Below are positions 18,299-29,064 of a stretch of 64,000 bases of DNA, in pieces. This stretch comes from Falsarthrobacter nasiphocae. GTDB taxonomy: Bacteria > Actinomycetota > Actinomycetes > Actinomycetales > Micrococcaceae. Each line of letters opens with the position of its first letter. Position 1 is the first letter of the stretch. Position numbers and translations under genes: made by a program. The DNA lies in assembly GCF_031456275.1 (NCBI RefSeq), contig NZ_JAVDUI010000001.1:496001-560000 (forward strand), in the 5' to 3' direction. A model generated the notes under the pieces. The model saw nothing but the letters and a program-made list of their open reading frames with translations, made no database searches and was not told the origin of the DNA.

Positions 18299-18317
18299 GA
18301 AGGTGAGGTAAACCTAA
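18299..18317 (+). promoter_or_regulatory. DtxR/IdeR-type iron box
   Basis: GAAGGTGAGGTAAACCTAA matches the IdeR consensus TTAGGTTAGGCTAACCTAA at 14 of 19 positions. It follows a -10-like TAGGCT (18293-18298) and ends 18 nt before the siderophore-interacting gene, so it should be repressed by iron-loaded IdeR/DtxR. Confidence 0.75.
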
Positions 18318-18335
18318 CAATCCGCGAGGGGATCC

Positions 18336-19160
18336 ATGCCCGCCAAGACGCCCAAACCGCAGACCCGGCTCACCGTGCTCCGGACGGAGGCCCTGACGCC
18401 GCGGCTGATCCGCGTGTGGCTCGGTGGCCCCGCCTTCGCGGACTTTCGTCCCAACACATTCACTGATATGTACGTCAAGCTCGTGTTCTCGCCGGACGGA
18501 CGCGTGCCGGAGGGCCCCATCAATGTGGCCCAGGCCCGCGCGGAGCTCCCGGCGGGAGAGGCTCCCGTGACGCGGACCTACACTGTCCGCACCGTGGACG
18601 AGGGCCGCGGCGAGCTCGCCATCGACGTCGTCACCCACGGGGACCGCGGGATTGCGGGCGTCTGGGCCCAGCGCGCGCGCCCCGGGGACGCCCTCCTCCT
18701 CCAGGGCCCCGGTGGCGCCTACGCCCCGGACCCGGACGCCGACTGGCATGTCCTCGCCGGGGACGAGTCCGCGCTGCCCGCCATCGCCAGCGCCATCGAG
18801 GCCCTCCCCTCCCACGCGCGCGGCGTGGCCGTCATCGAGGTGGAGAGCGAGGACGACGACGCCCTGCCCCTCGCACACCCCGCCGGCGTCGAGGTCACGT
18901 GGGTGGCCCGGAACGGCGCCGGGCCGGACCCGATGCGCCTGCGGGGCGCTCTCGAGGCGGCGCTCGGCGGGGGCTGGCCCTCCGGCGTCGTCCATGTCTT
19001 TGCCCATGGCGAGCGCGAGTCCGTCAAGGCCCTCCGCACCCTCTTCCGCGAGCGCGAGGTGCCGCGCGAGCGGCTGTCCATCTCGGGGTACTGGGCGCAC
19101 GGACGCACGGAGGACGCGTTCCAGGCGGAGAAGCGCGAGCCCATCGGGAAGATCGACTAG
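18336..19160 (+). CDS. Siderophore-interacting protein (FAD-dependent ferric-siderophore reductase)
   Basis: 274 residues with the SIP FAD-binding domain (RTYTVRTVDEGRGELAIDVV, GDRGIAGVWAQRARPGDALLLQGPGG) and the C-terminal NAD(P)-binding SIP domain (WHVLAGDESALPAI, VFAHGERESVKALR, SISGYWAHGRTEDAFQAEKRE). It releases iron from imported siderophores in the cytoplasm by reduction. GAGGGGA lies 5 nt before the ATG and an iron box lies just upstream, matching the role. Confidence 0.94.
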   Translation: MPAKTPKPQTRLTVLRTEALTPRLIRVWLGGPAFADFRPNTFTDMYVKLVFSPDGRVPEGPINVAQARAELPAGEAPVTRTYTVRTVDEGRGELAIDVVTHGDRGIAGVWAQRARPGDALLLQGPGGAYAPDPDADWHVLAGDESALPAIASAIEALPSHARGVAVIEVESEDDDALPLAHPAGVEVTWVARNGAGPDPMRLRGALEAALGGGWPSGVVHVFAHGERESVKALRTLFREREVPRERLSISGYWAHGRTEDAFQAEKREPIGKID

Positions 19161-19354
19161 TCCCCCGGCGCAGGCAGCCGTCTCGGGCCCGGGATCGGAC
19201 ACGGGGTCTCGCCGCCGCCCGGTCGGGGCCCTCTCGCAGCCCCGCCGTTTCCAAGGATTCTCCAGGAACCGGTCAGATACAGTGAGACGTAAACGGGCAG
19301 AGGCGCCGCAAGCGTTCCTGCCGCCGCGACGAGCGAAGTGGAAGTGACCAGCGT

Positions 19355-21577
<2,223 letters not shown>

Positions 21578-21776
21578 TTCCGGCCTCAGCCCATGCGGGC
21601 CCGGTCGCGCGAGTCATCGCGGGGCCGGGCCCGCGGCGTGTCCGGGGCGCTTTCTCTCGAGGCCCGGGCCGGGGTGCCGCGGCCGCGTCGTCGTCCGCTC
21701 CCTGGCGGAATACGTGACGCCCCGCGACCGTTGAAGAGAAGGCGACCATCAATCCCCACTCTCGACGGAGGCAGAC

Positions 21777-22472
21777 ATGAAGCGCGTTCTCATCATCGGC
21801 GGTCACGGCAAGGTGGCGCTGCTCGCGGCGCCCATCCTCGCGGCCCAAGGGCGGGAGGTGCTCAGCGCGGCACGCAAGGCGGGGCAGCGCGAGGACATCG
21901 AGAAGGCAGGCGGCACGTTCGTCGAGGCCGACGTGGAGCGCATGGACCAGCGCGAGATCGAGCGCCTCGTCAGCGGGACGGACGCCGTCATCTGGAGCGC
22001 TGGCGCGGGCGGAGGCTCCCCCGAGCGCACGCGCGCCGTGGACTTCGAGGCAGCCGTCCGCACCGTGCACGCGGCGGAGGCAGCCGGGGTGAAGCGCTTC
22101 GTCATGGTGTCGTACTTCGGTGCGGGCCAGGATCACGGCCTGCCCGAGGACCACGACTTCTTCGCGTACGCGCAGGCCAAGGCGGACGCTGACGAGGAGC
22201 TGCGGGCGTCGTCGCTCGACTGGACCATCCTCGGCCCCTCCGCGCTCACGGACGCGCCGAGCTCCGGCTCCGTGGACGTGCGGGTGGACCGCGGCCGCGA
22301 CCTGGCGGCGGACTCTGCCTCGCGGGAGACGGTCGCCCGGATGCTCGCGGCGGTGCTCGACGACGAGACAACACTGCGGCGGACCATCGAGTTCAACGAC
22401 GGGTCGAGCAGCATCGACTCGCGCCCGTGGGCGGCCGAGTCCGCTGAGCCGCAGGGCGAGAGCGCGTCCTAG
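21777..22472 (+). CDS. NAD(P)-binding epimerase-like protein (NmrA/SDR_a5 type)
   Basis: 231 residues, atypical short-chain dehydrogenase. The Rossmann start MKRVLIIGGHGKVALLAAPIL gives a GGxGxx nucleotide loop; DAVIWSAGAGGGSPERTRAVDFEA, RFVMVSYFGAG and AQAKADADEELRASSLDWTILGPS mark the extended family, which usually includes NADPH sensors and putative reductases. The active-site Tyr-Lys of classical SDRs is replaced by a looser pattern, so catalysis is uncertain. Stand-alone gene after icd. Confidence 0.85.
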   Translation: MKRVLIIGGHGKVALLAAPILAAQGREVLSAARKAGQREDIEKAGGTFVEADVERMDQREIERLVSGTDAVIWSAGAGGGSPERTRAVDFEAAVRTVHAAEAAGVKRFVMVSYFGAGQDHGLPEDHDFFAYAQAKADADEELRASSLDWTILGPSALTDAPSSGSVDVRVDRGRDLAADSASRETVARMLAAVLDDETTLRRTIEFNDGSSSIDSRPWAAESAEPQGESAS

Positions 22473-22592
22473 GCTGAGCCGGGCCCCTGGGCGCCTCCGG
22501 CCGCCCCGCCCACGGGCGCTGATGCGGAGGACGCGGGAGAGACTTGATCGATTGGTCTTCCCCAACGGCTTGCGAGGTGGGACACTGGTGTC

Positions 22593-22796
22593 ATGAGCAA
22601 CGCAAAGAACACCCCTGACCACGCCGAATCCAAGGGGGCACCCGAGGACATCAAGGCCAAGTTCCGCGAGGCGCTCGCCAAGAAGAACTCCCGGAACTCG
22701 GGTCCGCGCGAGGATCACCTCGACGGCCATTCCAAGGCGCAGGGCCCCCACGGCCCGGCCGGTGGACCGCAGGACTTCCGCCGCAAGACCGGCTGA
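22593..22796 (+). CDS. DUF5302 family small protein
   Basis: 67 residues, highly hydrophilic, with no predicted fold beyond one helix (PEDIKAKFREALAKKN). The C-terminus GPAGGPQDFRRKTG is characteristic of this actinobacterial family, whose role is unknown. GAGGTGG precedes the ATG. A strong terminator lies about 90 bp downstream. Confidence 0.85.
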   Translation: MSNAKNTPDHAESKGAPEDIKAKFREALAKKNSRNSGPREDHLDGHSKAQGPHGPAGGPQDFRRKTG

Positions 22797-22886
22797 GCCG
22801 TCCTGGTGCGGCTGAGCCGACCTGGCCCTTGAGCCGTCCCGGCCTCGCTGCGCCGTCCACGCCCAGCTCAAAGGGCTGCCCGATCA

Positions 22887-22928
22887 GCGGGGAGGGAACC
22901 GGATTCGTCCGGTCCCCTCCCCGCTTTT
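22887..22928 (+). terminator. Intrinsic terminator after the DUF5302 gene
   Basis: GCGGGGAGGGaACCGG-ATTCGT-CCGGTcCCCTCCCCGC followed by TTTTCT: long stem plus a genuine T-run. Confidence 0.88.
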
Positions 22929-22977
22929 CTGTGTCAGCGCCCGCCCCGCGCGGAACCGCCCGCGATAGGCTGGATTC

Positions 22978-23469
22978 ATGGGCGAGTGGCTGAGCGGAAT
23001 GCACTGGACCGTGGCCGTCGCCGCGTTCTGGGCGCTGGGCATCGTCCGTTCAAGCGCGGTCTACGCTCTCGGCCGCCTCGCCAGCGCGGGCGGAACACGC
23101 TCCGAGCGTCTCCGCGCCGCCTTCGATACCCCCGCCTACCGCCGCGCCGAGACGTTCGTCAACCGCTGGGGCGCCTTCGCCGTGCCCGTCTGCTACCTGA
23201 CCATCGGCTTCCAGACGGCCGTCATCGTCACCACGGGCTTCACCCGCATGCCCCTGACCCGCTGGATTCCCGCCATGCTGCTCGGCACATGCCTGTGGGG
23301 TGTCATCTACGGGACGGTGGGCATGGCCGTCATCTGGGCGTGGCTCTCGAGCCCGTGGGTCGCTGCGGGCCTGCTCGGGGCTGTCGTCCTCGCCGTGACG
23401 GTCGCGGCTCTCCTGCCCCGGGTGCGGGCGGCGCGCGCCTCGCTTCCTCCAGAAGACGACGACGCCTGA
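22978..23469 (+). CDS. DedA-like (VTT-domain) membrane protein
   Basis: 163 residues with about four membrane segments. RRAETFVNRWGAFAVPVCYLTIGFQTAVIVTTGFTRMPLTRWIPAMLLGTCLWG matches the core of DedA/VTT proteins, a family implicated in flipping undecaprenyl phosphate or lipids. It is shorter than canonical DedA (about 200) and lacks the N-terminal acidic ELP region, so it belongs to the compact actinobacterial subgroup. Convergent with the DUF1990 gene. Confidence 0.8.
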   Translation: MGEWLSGMHWTVAVAAFWALGIVRSSAVYALGRLASAGGTRSERLRAAFDTPAYRRAETFVNRWGAFAVPVCYLTIGFQTAVIVTTGFTRMPLTRWIPAMLLGTCLWGVIYGTVGMAVIWAWLSSPWVAAGLLGAVVLAVTVAALLPRVRAARASLPPEDDDA

Positions 23470-23552
23470 GCCGCCGCACTCCCCCGCCGCCGCTCTCATC
23501 CGTTCCATGGCGAGTTTGAGCCCAAAAAACGCGCCCCAGCGTGCGGAAATCG

Positions 23553-23590
23553 CCCCGCAACGGGGTCGAGGAGGGGCCCCCGCAACGGGG
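23553..23590. repeat. Two direct copies of a self-complementary 13-mer
   Basis: CCCCGCAACGGGG occurs at 23553-23565 and 23578-23590 (25-nt period). Each is a 5-bp hairpin with a CAA loop. They sit between convergent genes, so they probably help end transcription. On the minus strand a TTTTTT run follows further on. Confidence 0.6.
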
Positions 23591-23611
23591 TCGCGGAGGG
23601 CGCGGGCCGTC

Positions 23612-24055
23612 TCAGACCCGCGTGGCGGCCCGGAGGTACCGCCGCGTGATGAGCAGCTGAACCGCGCGGGCGGCGGGGCGGCCCCACCGCGAATACCAGC
23701 GCGCGGGCCTCGACCGGGCGGCGATGTCGAACCACACGGCCCCGTCCTCGTCGAGCCTCACCGTGAAGGACTCCCGGCCCTCCTCGGGGTGTCCGGGCAG
23801 CGCCTCGTAGACGAGCCTCGCCACCGACGCGCCCAGCCCCACAGACTCGAGGATGCGCACCGGCGCGGGGACTGGGAACAGGCGGAAGCGGAGGACGGCC
23901 TCACCGTCCGGGCCTGGGCGGACCCGAACCCCCGCCGCCTCGTGGAGCCGCCACTCGAGGAGCGCGCGGGCGACCCGCTCGAAGCGCTCCTGACCCCGCC
24001 CGGCGTATCGGGACTCCTCGAGGGTGTCCCACGGCGGCTGCGTCGTCGTCATCAT
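23612..24055 (-). CDS. DUF1990 family protein
   Basis: About 147 residues from MMTTTQPPWDTLEESRYAGRG. Ends WGRPAARAVQLLITRRYLRA, the conserved C-terminal QxxxTRRYL pattern of DUF1990. The centre (GREBSFTVRLDEDG-like: ESFTVRLDEDGAVWFDIAARSRPARWYSRW) also fits. The family has a START-like fold by prediction and no known function. An in-frame extension to 24097 exists but lacks support. Convergent with the DedA-like gene and divergent from putP. Confidence 0.8.
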   Translation of the reverse strand: MMTTTQPPWDTLEESRYAGRGQERFERVARALLEWRLHEAAGVRVRPGPDGEAVLRFRLFPVPAPVRILESVGLGASVARLVYEALPGHPEEGRESFTVRLDEDGAVWFDIAARSRPARWYSRWGRPAARAVQLLITRRYLRAATRV

Positions 24056-24239
24056 GGGACCCACGCTAGCCCCAGGACCGGACGATTGTGACGCCAACCA
24101 CGCGAACCTGAGAGTTTCCGGTAAGATTCAGCGATAACCAGTCATGTCAGCCGCACGGCTGACTGCCACGCACATCGTCGTGCCACCCCGGCCGGCTGGC
24201 CGGACCCCGGCGCACCCCGTGCCCCACCGAAAGGCCACT

Positions 24240-25769
24240 ATGTCCGCGCAGGCATACCAACTCATCGCCATCCTGGTGTATTTTGCCGGGATGATTGCGA
24301 TTGGCTTCTGGGCCAACCGCAAGAACAACGACCTGGACGACTACCTCCTCGGCGGCCGAGGGCTCACCCCGGGAGTCGCGGCCCTCTCGGCAGGCGCGTC
24401 CGACATGTCCGGCTGGCTCCTCATGGGCCTGCCCGGCGCGCTGTATGTGGGCGGGCTGTTCCAGGCGTGGATGGCCATCGGCCTGACGGTCGGCGCGTGG
24501 ATCAACTGGAAGCTCGTGGCGCCGCGCCTGCGCGCTTACACCGAGGTCTCCAACAACTCGATCACCCTGCCATCCTTCTTCGACAACCGCCTTCGCGGGG
24601 CGGACCCCGGCATCAGCCGGGCGCTGCGCGTGGTTGCCGGCCTCATCATCCTGACGTTCTTCACGTTCTACGTCTCCTCCGGCATGGTTGCCGGCGGCAC
24701 GTTCTTCCAGGCGTCCTTCGGCTCGGTCTTCGAGGGGGCGACGCCGGAGCAGTCCTACCTCTACGGCATGCTCATCGTCGGCGGCATCACGGTGCTGTAC
24801 ACGCTCTTCGGCGGCTTCCTCGGCGCGACGTTCACGGACGTGGCCCAGGGCCTGCTCATGCTTGCGGCTCTCCTCGTTGTGCCGATCGTCGGCATTATCG
24901 AGCTCGGCGGGCCGGCAGACGTCTACAACGCGATCGTTGCGGCGAAGCCGGACGCGTTCTCCCTCGTCGCGGGCGGCACGTTCATCGGCGCTCTCTCGGC
25001 GGCCGCGTGGGGCCTCGGCTACTTCGGCCAGCCGCACATCATTGTCCGCTTCATGGCGCTGCGCTCCCCCGCTGACGCGAAGGCCGGCCGTCGCATCGGC
25101 ATCGGCTGGATGGTCCTCACCGTCGTCGGTGCCATCGCCACGGCGTTCGTGGGCCTCGCCTACTTCGCCACGCACCCGGGCGCCAAGCTGACGGACGCGA
25201 AGTCGGCCGAGTCCGTCTTCCTTGACCTGTCCCAGATCTTCTTCCACCCGATCGTCGCCGGGTTCGTCCTCGCGGCTGTCCTGGCGGCCATCATGTCGAC
25301 GATCTCCAGCCAGCTCGTCGTCTCCTCCTCCGCCCTCGTCGAGGACCTCGCGTCCATGGTCCTCAAGCGCACCCTCTCGCCCAAGGCTCAGGTCTGGCTG
25401 GGCCGGGCGGGCGTCCTCGTGGTCGCGATCATCGCCATGATCCTCGCGGGCGACCCGGCGAGCAGCATCCTCAAGCTCGTGGCCTTCGCGTGGGCCGGCT
25501 TCGGCGCCGCGTTCGGCCCGGTCGTCCTCCTCGCCCTGTTCTGGCGCAAGCTGACGGCGTGGGGCGCTCTCTCGGGCATGGTTGTCGGTGCCGTGACCGT
25601 GTTCTGGTGGTCCAAGCTCGGGACCGAGATCTACGAGATCATTCCGGGCTTCATTGCCGCGACGCTCGTCGCCGTCGTCGTCTCGACGGTGACGTACAAG
25701 GCGAACGCTGAGACGGAGCGCGAGTTCGACGAGGCCACGCGCCTCGCCGCCTCGGGAGCCAAGGCCTAG
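24240..25769 (+). CDS. putP: Sodium/proline symporter PutP
   Basis: 509 residues, solute:sodium symporter family, thirteen membrane segments. Imports proline with Na+. PutP-specific features: NDLDDYLLGGRGLTPGVAALSAGASDMSGWLLMGLPGALY, YTEVSNNSITLPSFF, GYFGQPHIIVRFMALRS and AAIMSTISSQLVVSSSALVEDL. AAAGG lies 5 nt before the chosen ATG; longer frames are artefacts. Monocistronic, ended by a classic terminator. Confidence 0.96.
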   Translation: MSAQAYQLIAILVYFAGMIAIGFWANRKNNDLDDYLLGGRGLTPGVAALSAGASDMSGWLLMGLPGALYVGGLFQAWMAIGLTVGAWINWKLVAPRLRAYTEVSNNSITLPSFFDNRLRGADPGISRALRVVAGLIILTFFTFYVSSGMVAGGTFFQASFGSVFEGATPEQSYLYGMLIVGGITVLYTLFGGFLGATFTDVAQGLLMLAALLVVPIVGIIELGGPADVYNAIVAAKPDAFSLVAGGTFIGALSAAAWGLGYFGQPHIIVRFMALRSPADAKAGRRIGIGWMVLTVVGAIATAFVGLAYFATHPGAKLTDAKSAESVFLDLSQIFFHPIVAGFVLAAVLAAIMSTISSQLVVSSSALVEDLASMVLKRTLSPKAQVWLGRAGVLVVAIIAMILAGDPASSILKLVAFAWAGFGAAFGPVVLLALFWRKLTAWGALSGMVVGAVTVFWWSKLGTEIYEIIPGFIAATLVAVVVSTVTYKANAETEREFDEATRLAASGAKA

Positions 25770-25781
25770 AGGCCGACGACG

Positions 25782-25817
25782 AAGGCCCCGCGCGCAGTCA
25801 CTGCGCGCGGGGCCTTT
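25782..25817 (+). terminator. Intrinsic terminator after putP
   Basis: AAGGCCCCGCGCGCAG-TCA-CTGCGCGCGGGGCCTTT, a 14-bp perfect stem with TTTCTC tail. Confidence 0.92.
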
Positions 25818-25915
25818 CTCATGCCGCCCGGGGCGGGGAGCCTGCGGGCTGGAGCCCCGACGCGGACCGGCGTGGCTGGGCGCGGGGCACACCCGCGGGG
25901 TCTGCGGCGGGTCCG

Positions 25916-27265
25916 CTAGTCCGCCGGGGCGTCGAGGGGCGCGAACTCGATGAGGCCCTCGTAGTCCTCAAGCCCCTCGGAGCCCTCGCGGGCGAACCGG
26001 CCCCAGAGGGAGCGCAGCATCATGCCCTGCGGCTCGATGGTCTCCCACGGTGCGCCGGCGATGAGAGCGGCCTTCTCCCAGCCCTCGCGCGTGCCGAGGA
26101 GAAGGGGGAGCTCGATGGTGTGCGCGGCACGGTACGGCGAGCCCTCCGGGCCCCAGCTGATGACGTAATGACGGCCCCGTCCCCCGGCCGCCGCATGACG
26201 CCGGGCGAACGCGTGGGCGGGGTCCGCGTAGATCTTGCGGGTCAGGCTCGCAATGAGACCCTCGCCGAGCCGCTCCCCCAGCGCCAAGTGGGAGACGAAC
26301 GCGTGCATGCCCGGCACCTCGCCCGTAAAAAGGGCGGCCTCGCGGGACGTGTGGCCGATGAGGATCTCGATGTCCTGCGCCGCGCGGGCCCAGGCCTCGT
26401 CCAGCTCGTTCTCCTCCGGCAATGGATCGAACCCGTACTGGACGCCGAAAGGCATGGCGCCCTTGAGGCCGAACGGCAGGGCCCACCGGGCCACGCGCTC
26501 CTCGCAGCCGACGTGCTCGGCGAGCGGGGCGTCGTCGGGAATTTTCGCTGCCTCCCGCGCCATGAGCGCGTTCATCCGGGCGCGGCCCCGCGTGATGCCG
26601 AGCGGGGCGGACTGAATGATGCCCCGGCGGAACAGACCCGAGGCGCCCCTGGCGATCATCAGGTGAGCCACCGCGTCCGCGCCCGCAGACTGACCGAACA
26701 CCGTGACGTTCTCAGGGTCCCCGCCGAACGCGGCGATATTGGCCTGGATCCACCTCAGGGCCGCGATCTGGTCCAAGAGCCCGAGGTTCGCGGGGCGCCC
26801 TCCGTCCCAGCCGAGGTAGCCCAAGACGCTCAGCCGGTACGTGACGCTGACGACGACGACATTCTGCTCGCTCGCCAGCGGTGCCGTGCCGAAGACGTGC
26901 GCGTCCCCCGCGCCAGCCGTGTACGAGCCGCCGTGAATCCACACCATGACGGGAAGCCCGTCCCCCGGTGAGGCGTCCTTGGGCAGCGTCACAGAGAGGT
27001 TGAGGCAGTTCTCATCCTCCTCCAGGCCGGACTCGGGCTCCCACAAGAGCTTCTCCAGCATGTCCATGGGGACCTGGGGGCAGGCGGGGGCGGGGTCCAT
27101 GGCCCGGATGGGCTCGTCCGCAGGCGGGATGGGCCTCGGCTTTTCGAAGCGGCCCGCCGTGGCGTACGGGATGCCCGTGGCGCGCATGACCTCCCCTTCG
27201 ACCCGGCCGATGATCTCTCCGGCTGGGGCGGACCAACGGTGCTCGATCACGGGCTGGGACGTCAC
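25916..27265 (-). CDS. Type B carboxylesterase
   Basis: 449 residues, COesterase family alpha/beta hydrolase. Oxyanion-hole WIHGGSYTAGAG at 109-120, nucleophile elbow FGQSAGADAV with Ser193, and EDENCLNLSV near the N-terminus. Somewhat shorter than the usual 490-520 residues. No signal peptide, so probably cytoplasmic hydrolysis of small esters or amides. GTG start overlaps the upstream glycosylase stop by 4 bp (GTGA), so the two are translationally coupled although their functions are unrelated. Confidence 0.92.
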   Translation of the reverse strand: MTSQPVIEHRWSAPAGEIIGRVEGEVMRATGIPYATAGRFEKPRPIPPADEPIRAMDPAPACPQVPMDMLEKLLWEPESGLEEDENCLNLSVTLPKDASPGDGLPVMVWIHGGSYTAGAGDAHVFGTAPLASEQNVVVVSVTYRLSVLGYLGWDGGRPANLGLLDQIAALRWIQANIAAFGGDPENVTVFGQSAGADAVAHLMIARGASGLFRRGIIQSAPLGITRGRARMNALMAREAAKIPDDAPLAEHVGCEERVARWALPFGLKGAMPFGVQYGFDPLPEENELDEAWARAAQDIEILIGHTSREAALFTGEVPGMHAFVSHLALGERLGEGLIASLTRKIYADPAHAFARRHAAAGGRGRHYVISWGPEGSPYRAAHTIELPLLLGTREGWEKAALIAGAPWETIEPQGMMLRSLWGRFAREGSEGLEDYEGLIEFAPLDAPAD

Positions 27266-27987
27266 GGCGCCTCCTCCTGGCGGTCTGGGCGGTCAAAAAC
27301 TCCGTCCAGCCTATGCGGCGGACCTGACAACTCGCCCAGCGGCACCGGTTTGAGGGTGGGCTTGACCCCACGGCCCGGCCTGAACGCGGACACGCTCGCG
27401 TCTCCGTCGAGCATGAACCTCAGCGGCTCGTTCTCCGCGCGGGGAACACCGACCCGCGGGCCCGCGAGAATCGGCAGCGCCGTCGTCGTCTCAGGGAAGA
27501 GAAGCCGCACCTCCGAGGAGGCCTCGAGAAGGCGAGCGCCCGAGTTGGCCATGGTGACCCCTAGCGCGCGGGTGAGGCAGCCGGGGCCGCGGGCCAACCG
27601 GTGCTCGGGGACGTCGCCGCGGCGGGCCGTGGCCTCCTCGACGCCGAGGATGACGCGGCCTGCACGGACGAGAACCGCCCGAGCCTCGCCCTCCGCGGAG
27701 CAGACGACGTTGCAGCACGTGTGCCCGTGCATGGCATAGGTGTAGAGGCGGCCCGGCGGCCCGAACATGACCGCGTTCCGCTTCGTGGGGCCCTTCCAGG
27801 CGTGGGATGCGGGGTCCGCGTCCCCCAGGTAGCCCTCGGTTTCCGTGATGACGACGGCGACTGGGCCGCGGGCCAGCACCGCGCCGATCAGGGCCGGTCC
27901 CGTGACGTGGGGGTCAGGGTTGAGGTCCTCCTCGCGGGCGGGACGGTAGCCCTGGTCGAGGAGGACGGCGGCTGCGTCGCGGATCAG
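27262..27987 (-). CDS. DNA-3-methyladenine glycosylase (AAG/Mpg family), probable CTG start
   Basis: Base-excision repair enzyme that removes 3-methyladenine and other alkylated purines. Strong motif run ITETEGYLGDADPASHAW with the catalytic Glu, then GPTKRNAVMFGPPGRLYTYAMHG, and GPGCLTRALGV. The first ATG/GTG (27879) would delete PALIGAVL, part of the family core. The frame is open further upstream but has no ATG, GTG or TTG. A CTG at 27987 overlaps the upstream TGA (CTGA) and has AGAGG 7 nt before it, giving 241 residues. I take that as the likely start. Confidence 0.85.
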   Translation of the reverse strand: MIRDAAAVLLDQGYRPAREEDLNPDPHVTGPALIGAVLARGPVAVVITETEGYLGDADPASHAWKGPTKRNAVMFGPPGRLYTYAMHGHTCCNVVCSAEGEARAVLVRAGRVILGVEEATARRGDVPEHRLARGPGCLTRALGVTMANSGARLLEASSEVRLLFPETTTALPILAGPRVGVPRAENEPLRFMLDGDASVSAFRPGRGVKPTLKPVPLGELSGPPHRLDGVFDRPDRQEEAP

Positions 27988-28847
27988 AGCGTGGCCTCTG
28001 CCCTGAGGCCAGCCAGCGAGTGGGTGGTCGGAGCATAGGGGACCGCGTCCGTGGTGACGGTGCCGGACTGCACCGAAAGCGTCACCGTGACGGAGGTGGG
28101 GCCGTGCTCCTGCCAGTAGACGGGCACGTGGCTGGCGAGGAGCTGGACATACGGAGACTCGGGGCCGGTCACGGTCACCGCCCCCGTCGTCGTCACGAGG
28201 ACCGTACCGGTCCAGCTGTCATCGGTGAGAGCACTATTGGCACGCATCGCGGTGAACGGCACACCGTTGAGGCCTTCACGGAGAGCCGTGCCGCCGGACG
28301 GCTGCGCAGAGATCAGCGTTGACGCACCGTCCCGCCACAACAGCGGCTCATATGCCTCACCCGGGGCAAACGCCGCGCGCACGACCATTGACACGACGGC
28401 TCCAGCCTCGAGCGTCGAGGTGCCGGGAACAAACTCCCCCGTGTCGGTGAAGCGCGGGGCCGAGAAGAAGAAGCCGACCCCGCCATTCGTGCCGCCGTCC
28501 GGGCCCGGGGGAACCGAGCCGCCCGGCGTGAACGTGCCGGAGCCTTTGGCGGAGAAGCCCGTGGATGAGGACAGCGTGCCCGTGGGATCGACGGTGCCGC
28601 TGCCGTACGAGGTCACACCCAAAATGGTGGCGTCCGGATTGTCACGCTGCGTGTCCACAACCTGCGCGAAGGCCCCCATGGCGATGCTGATCTCCCGCGC
28701 GGGTACGGACGCAGCAGTGGACGGGGCCGCACCCGCGATAGCCACCACGGGCGCGCTCCACGCAGCCGCTGTGAGCACTCTCCGCCTCCCCAGGGCGGGA
28801 CGAGGCGAGGCCGACGCTGAAGACTCGATGTCGGCAGGAAGCACCAT
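27984..28847 (-). CDS. Secreted protein with Tat-like signal peptide, function unknown
   Basis: 287 residues. N-terminal RRRVLTAAAWSAPVVAIAGAAPSTAAS is a twin-arginine-style signal followed by a probable signal-peptidase site. The mature part is beta-rich, Thr/Ser/Gly-rich and acidic (GSGTVDPTGTLSSSTGFSAKGSGTFTPGG, FSAPRFTDTGEFVPGTSTLEAGAVVSMVV), like a surface-exposed beta-sandwich. No catalytic motif recognised. AAGGAG lies 7 nt before the ATG. Divergent from the secreted metalloprotease across about 215 bp; the two may be co-regulated. First gene of a three-gene chain with the glycosylase and esterase. Confidence 0.7.
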   Translation of the reverse strand: MVLPADIESSASASPRPALGRRRVLTAAAWSAPVVAIAGAAPSTAASVPAREISIAMGAFAQVVDTQRDNPDATILGVTSYGSGTVDPTGTLSSSTGFSAKGSGTFTPGGSVPPGPDGGTNGGVGFFFSAPRFTDTGEFVPGTSTLEAGAVVSMVVRAAFAPGEAYEPLLWRDGASTLISAQPSGGTALREGLNGVPFTAMRANSALTDDSWTGTVLVTTTGAVTVTGPESPYVQLLASHVPVYWQEHGPTSVTVTLSVQSGTVTTDAVPYAPTTHSLAGLRAEATL

Positions 28848-29064
28848 GGACCATCTCCTTGACGTTCGCGAAAGAACCGTGCGGCTCGGCGGATCAACGG
28901 CCGCCTCACGTATGATTTATTAATCCTAGTCCGTCGCCTCCCGCGCGTGGGTCGTGGCGGCGACGAATCCCCCGGAACGCTGAGGTCACTGCGGGCGAGG
29001 CCTCGTTCCCGGGGTTCACCAAACCTTCGCCCGGCTCCTCCACGACGATCACCAGGTGGTGCCC

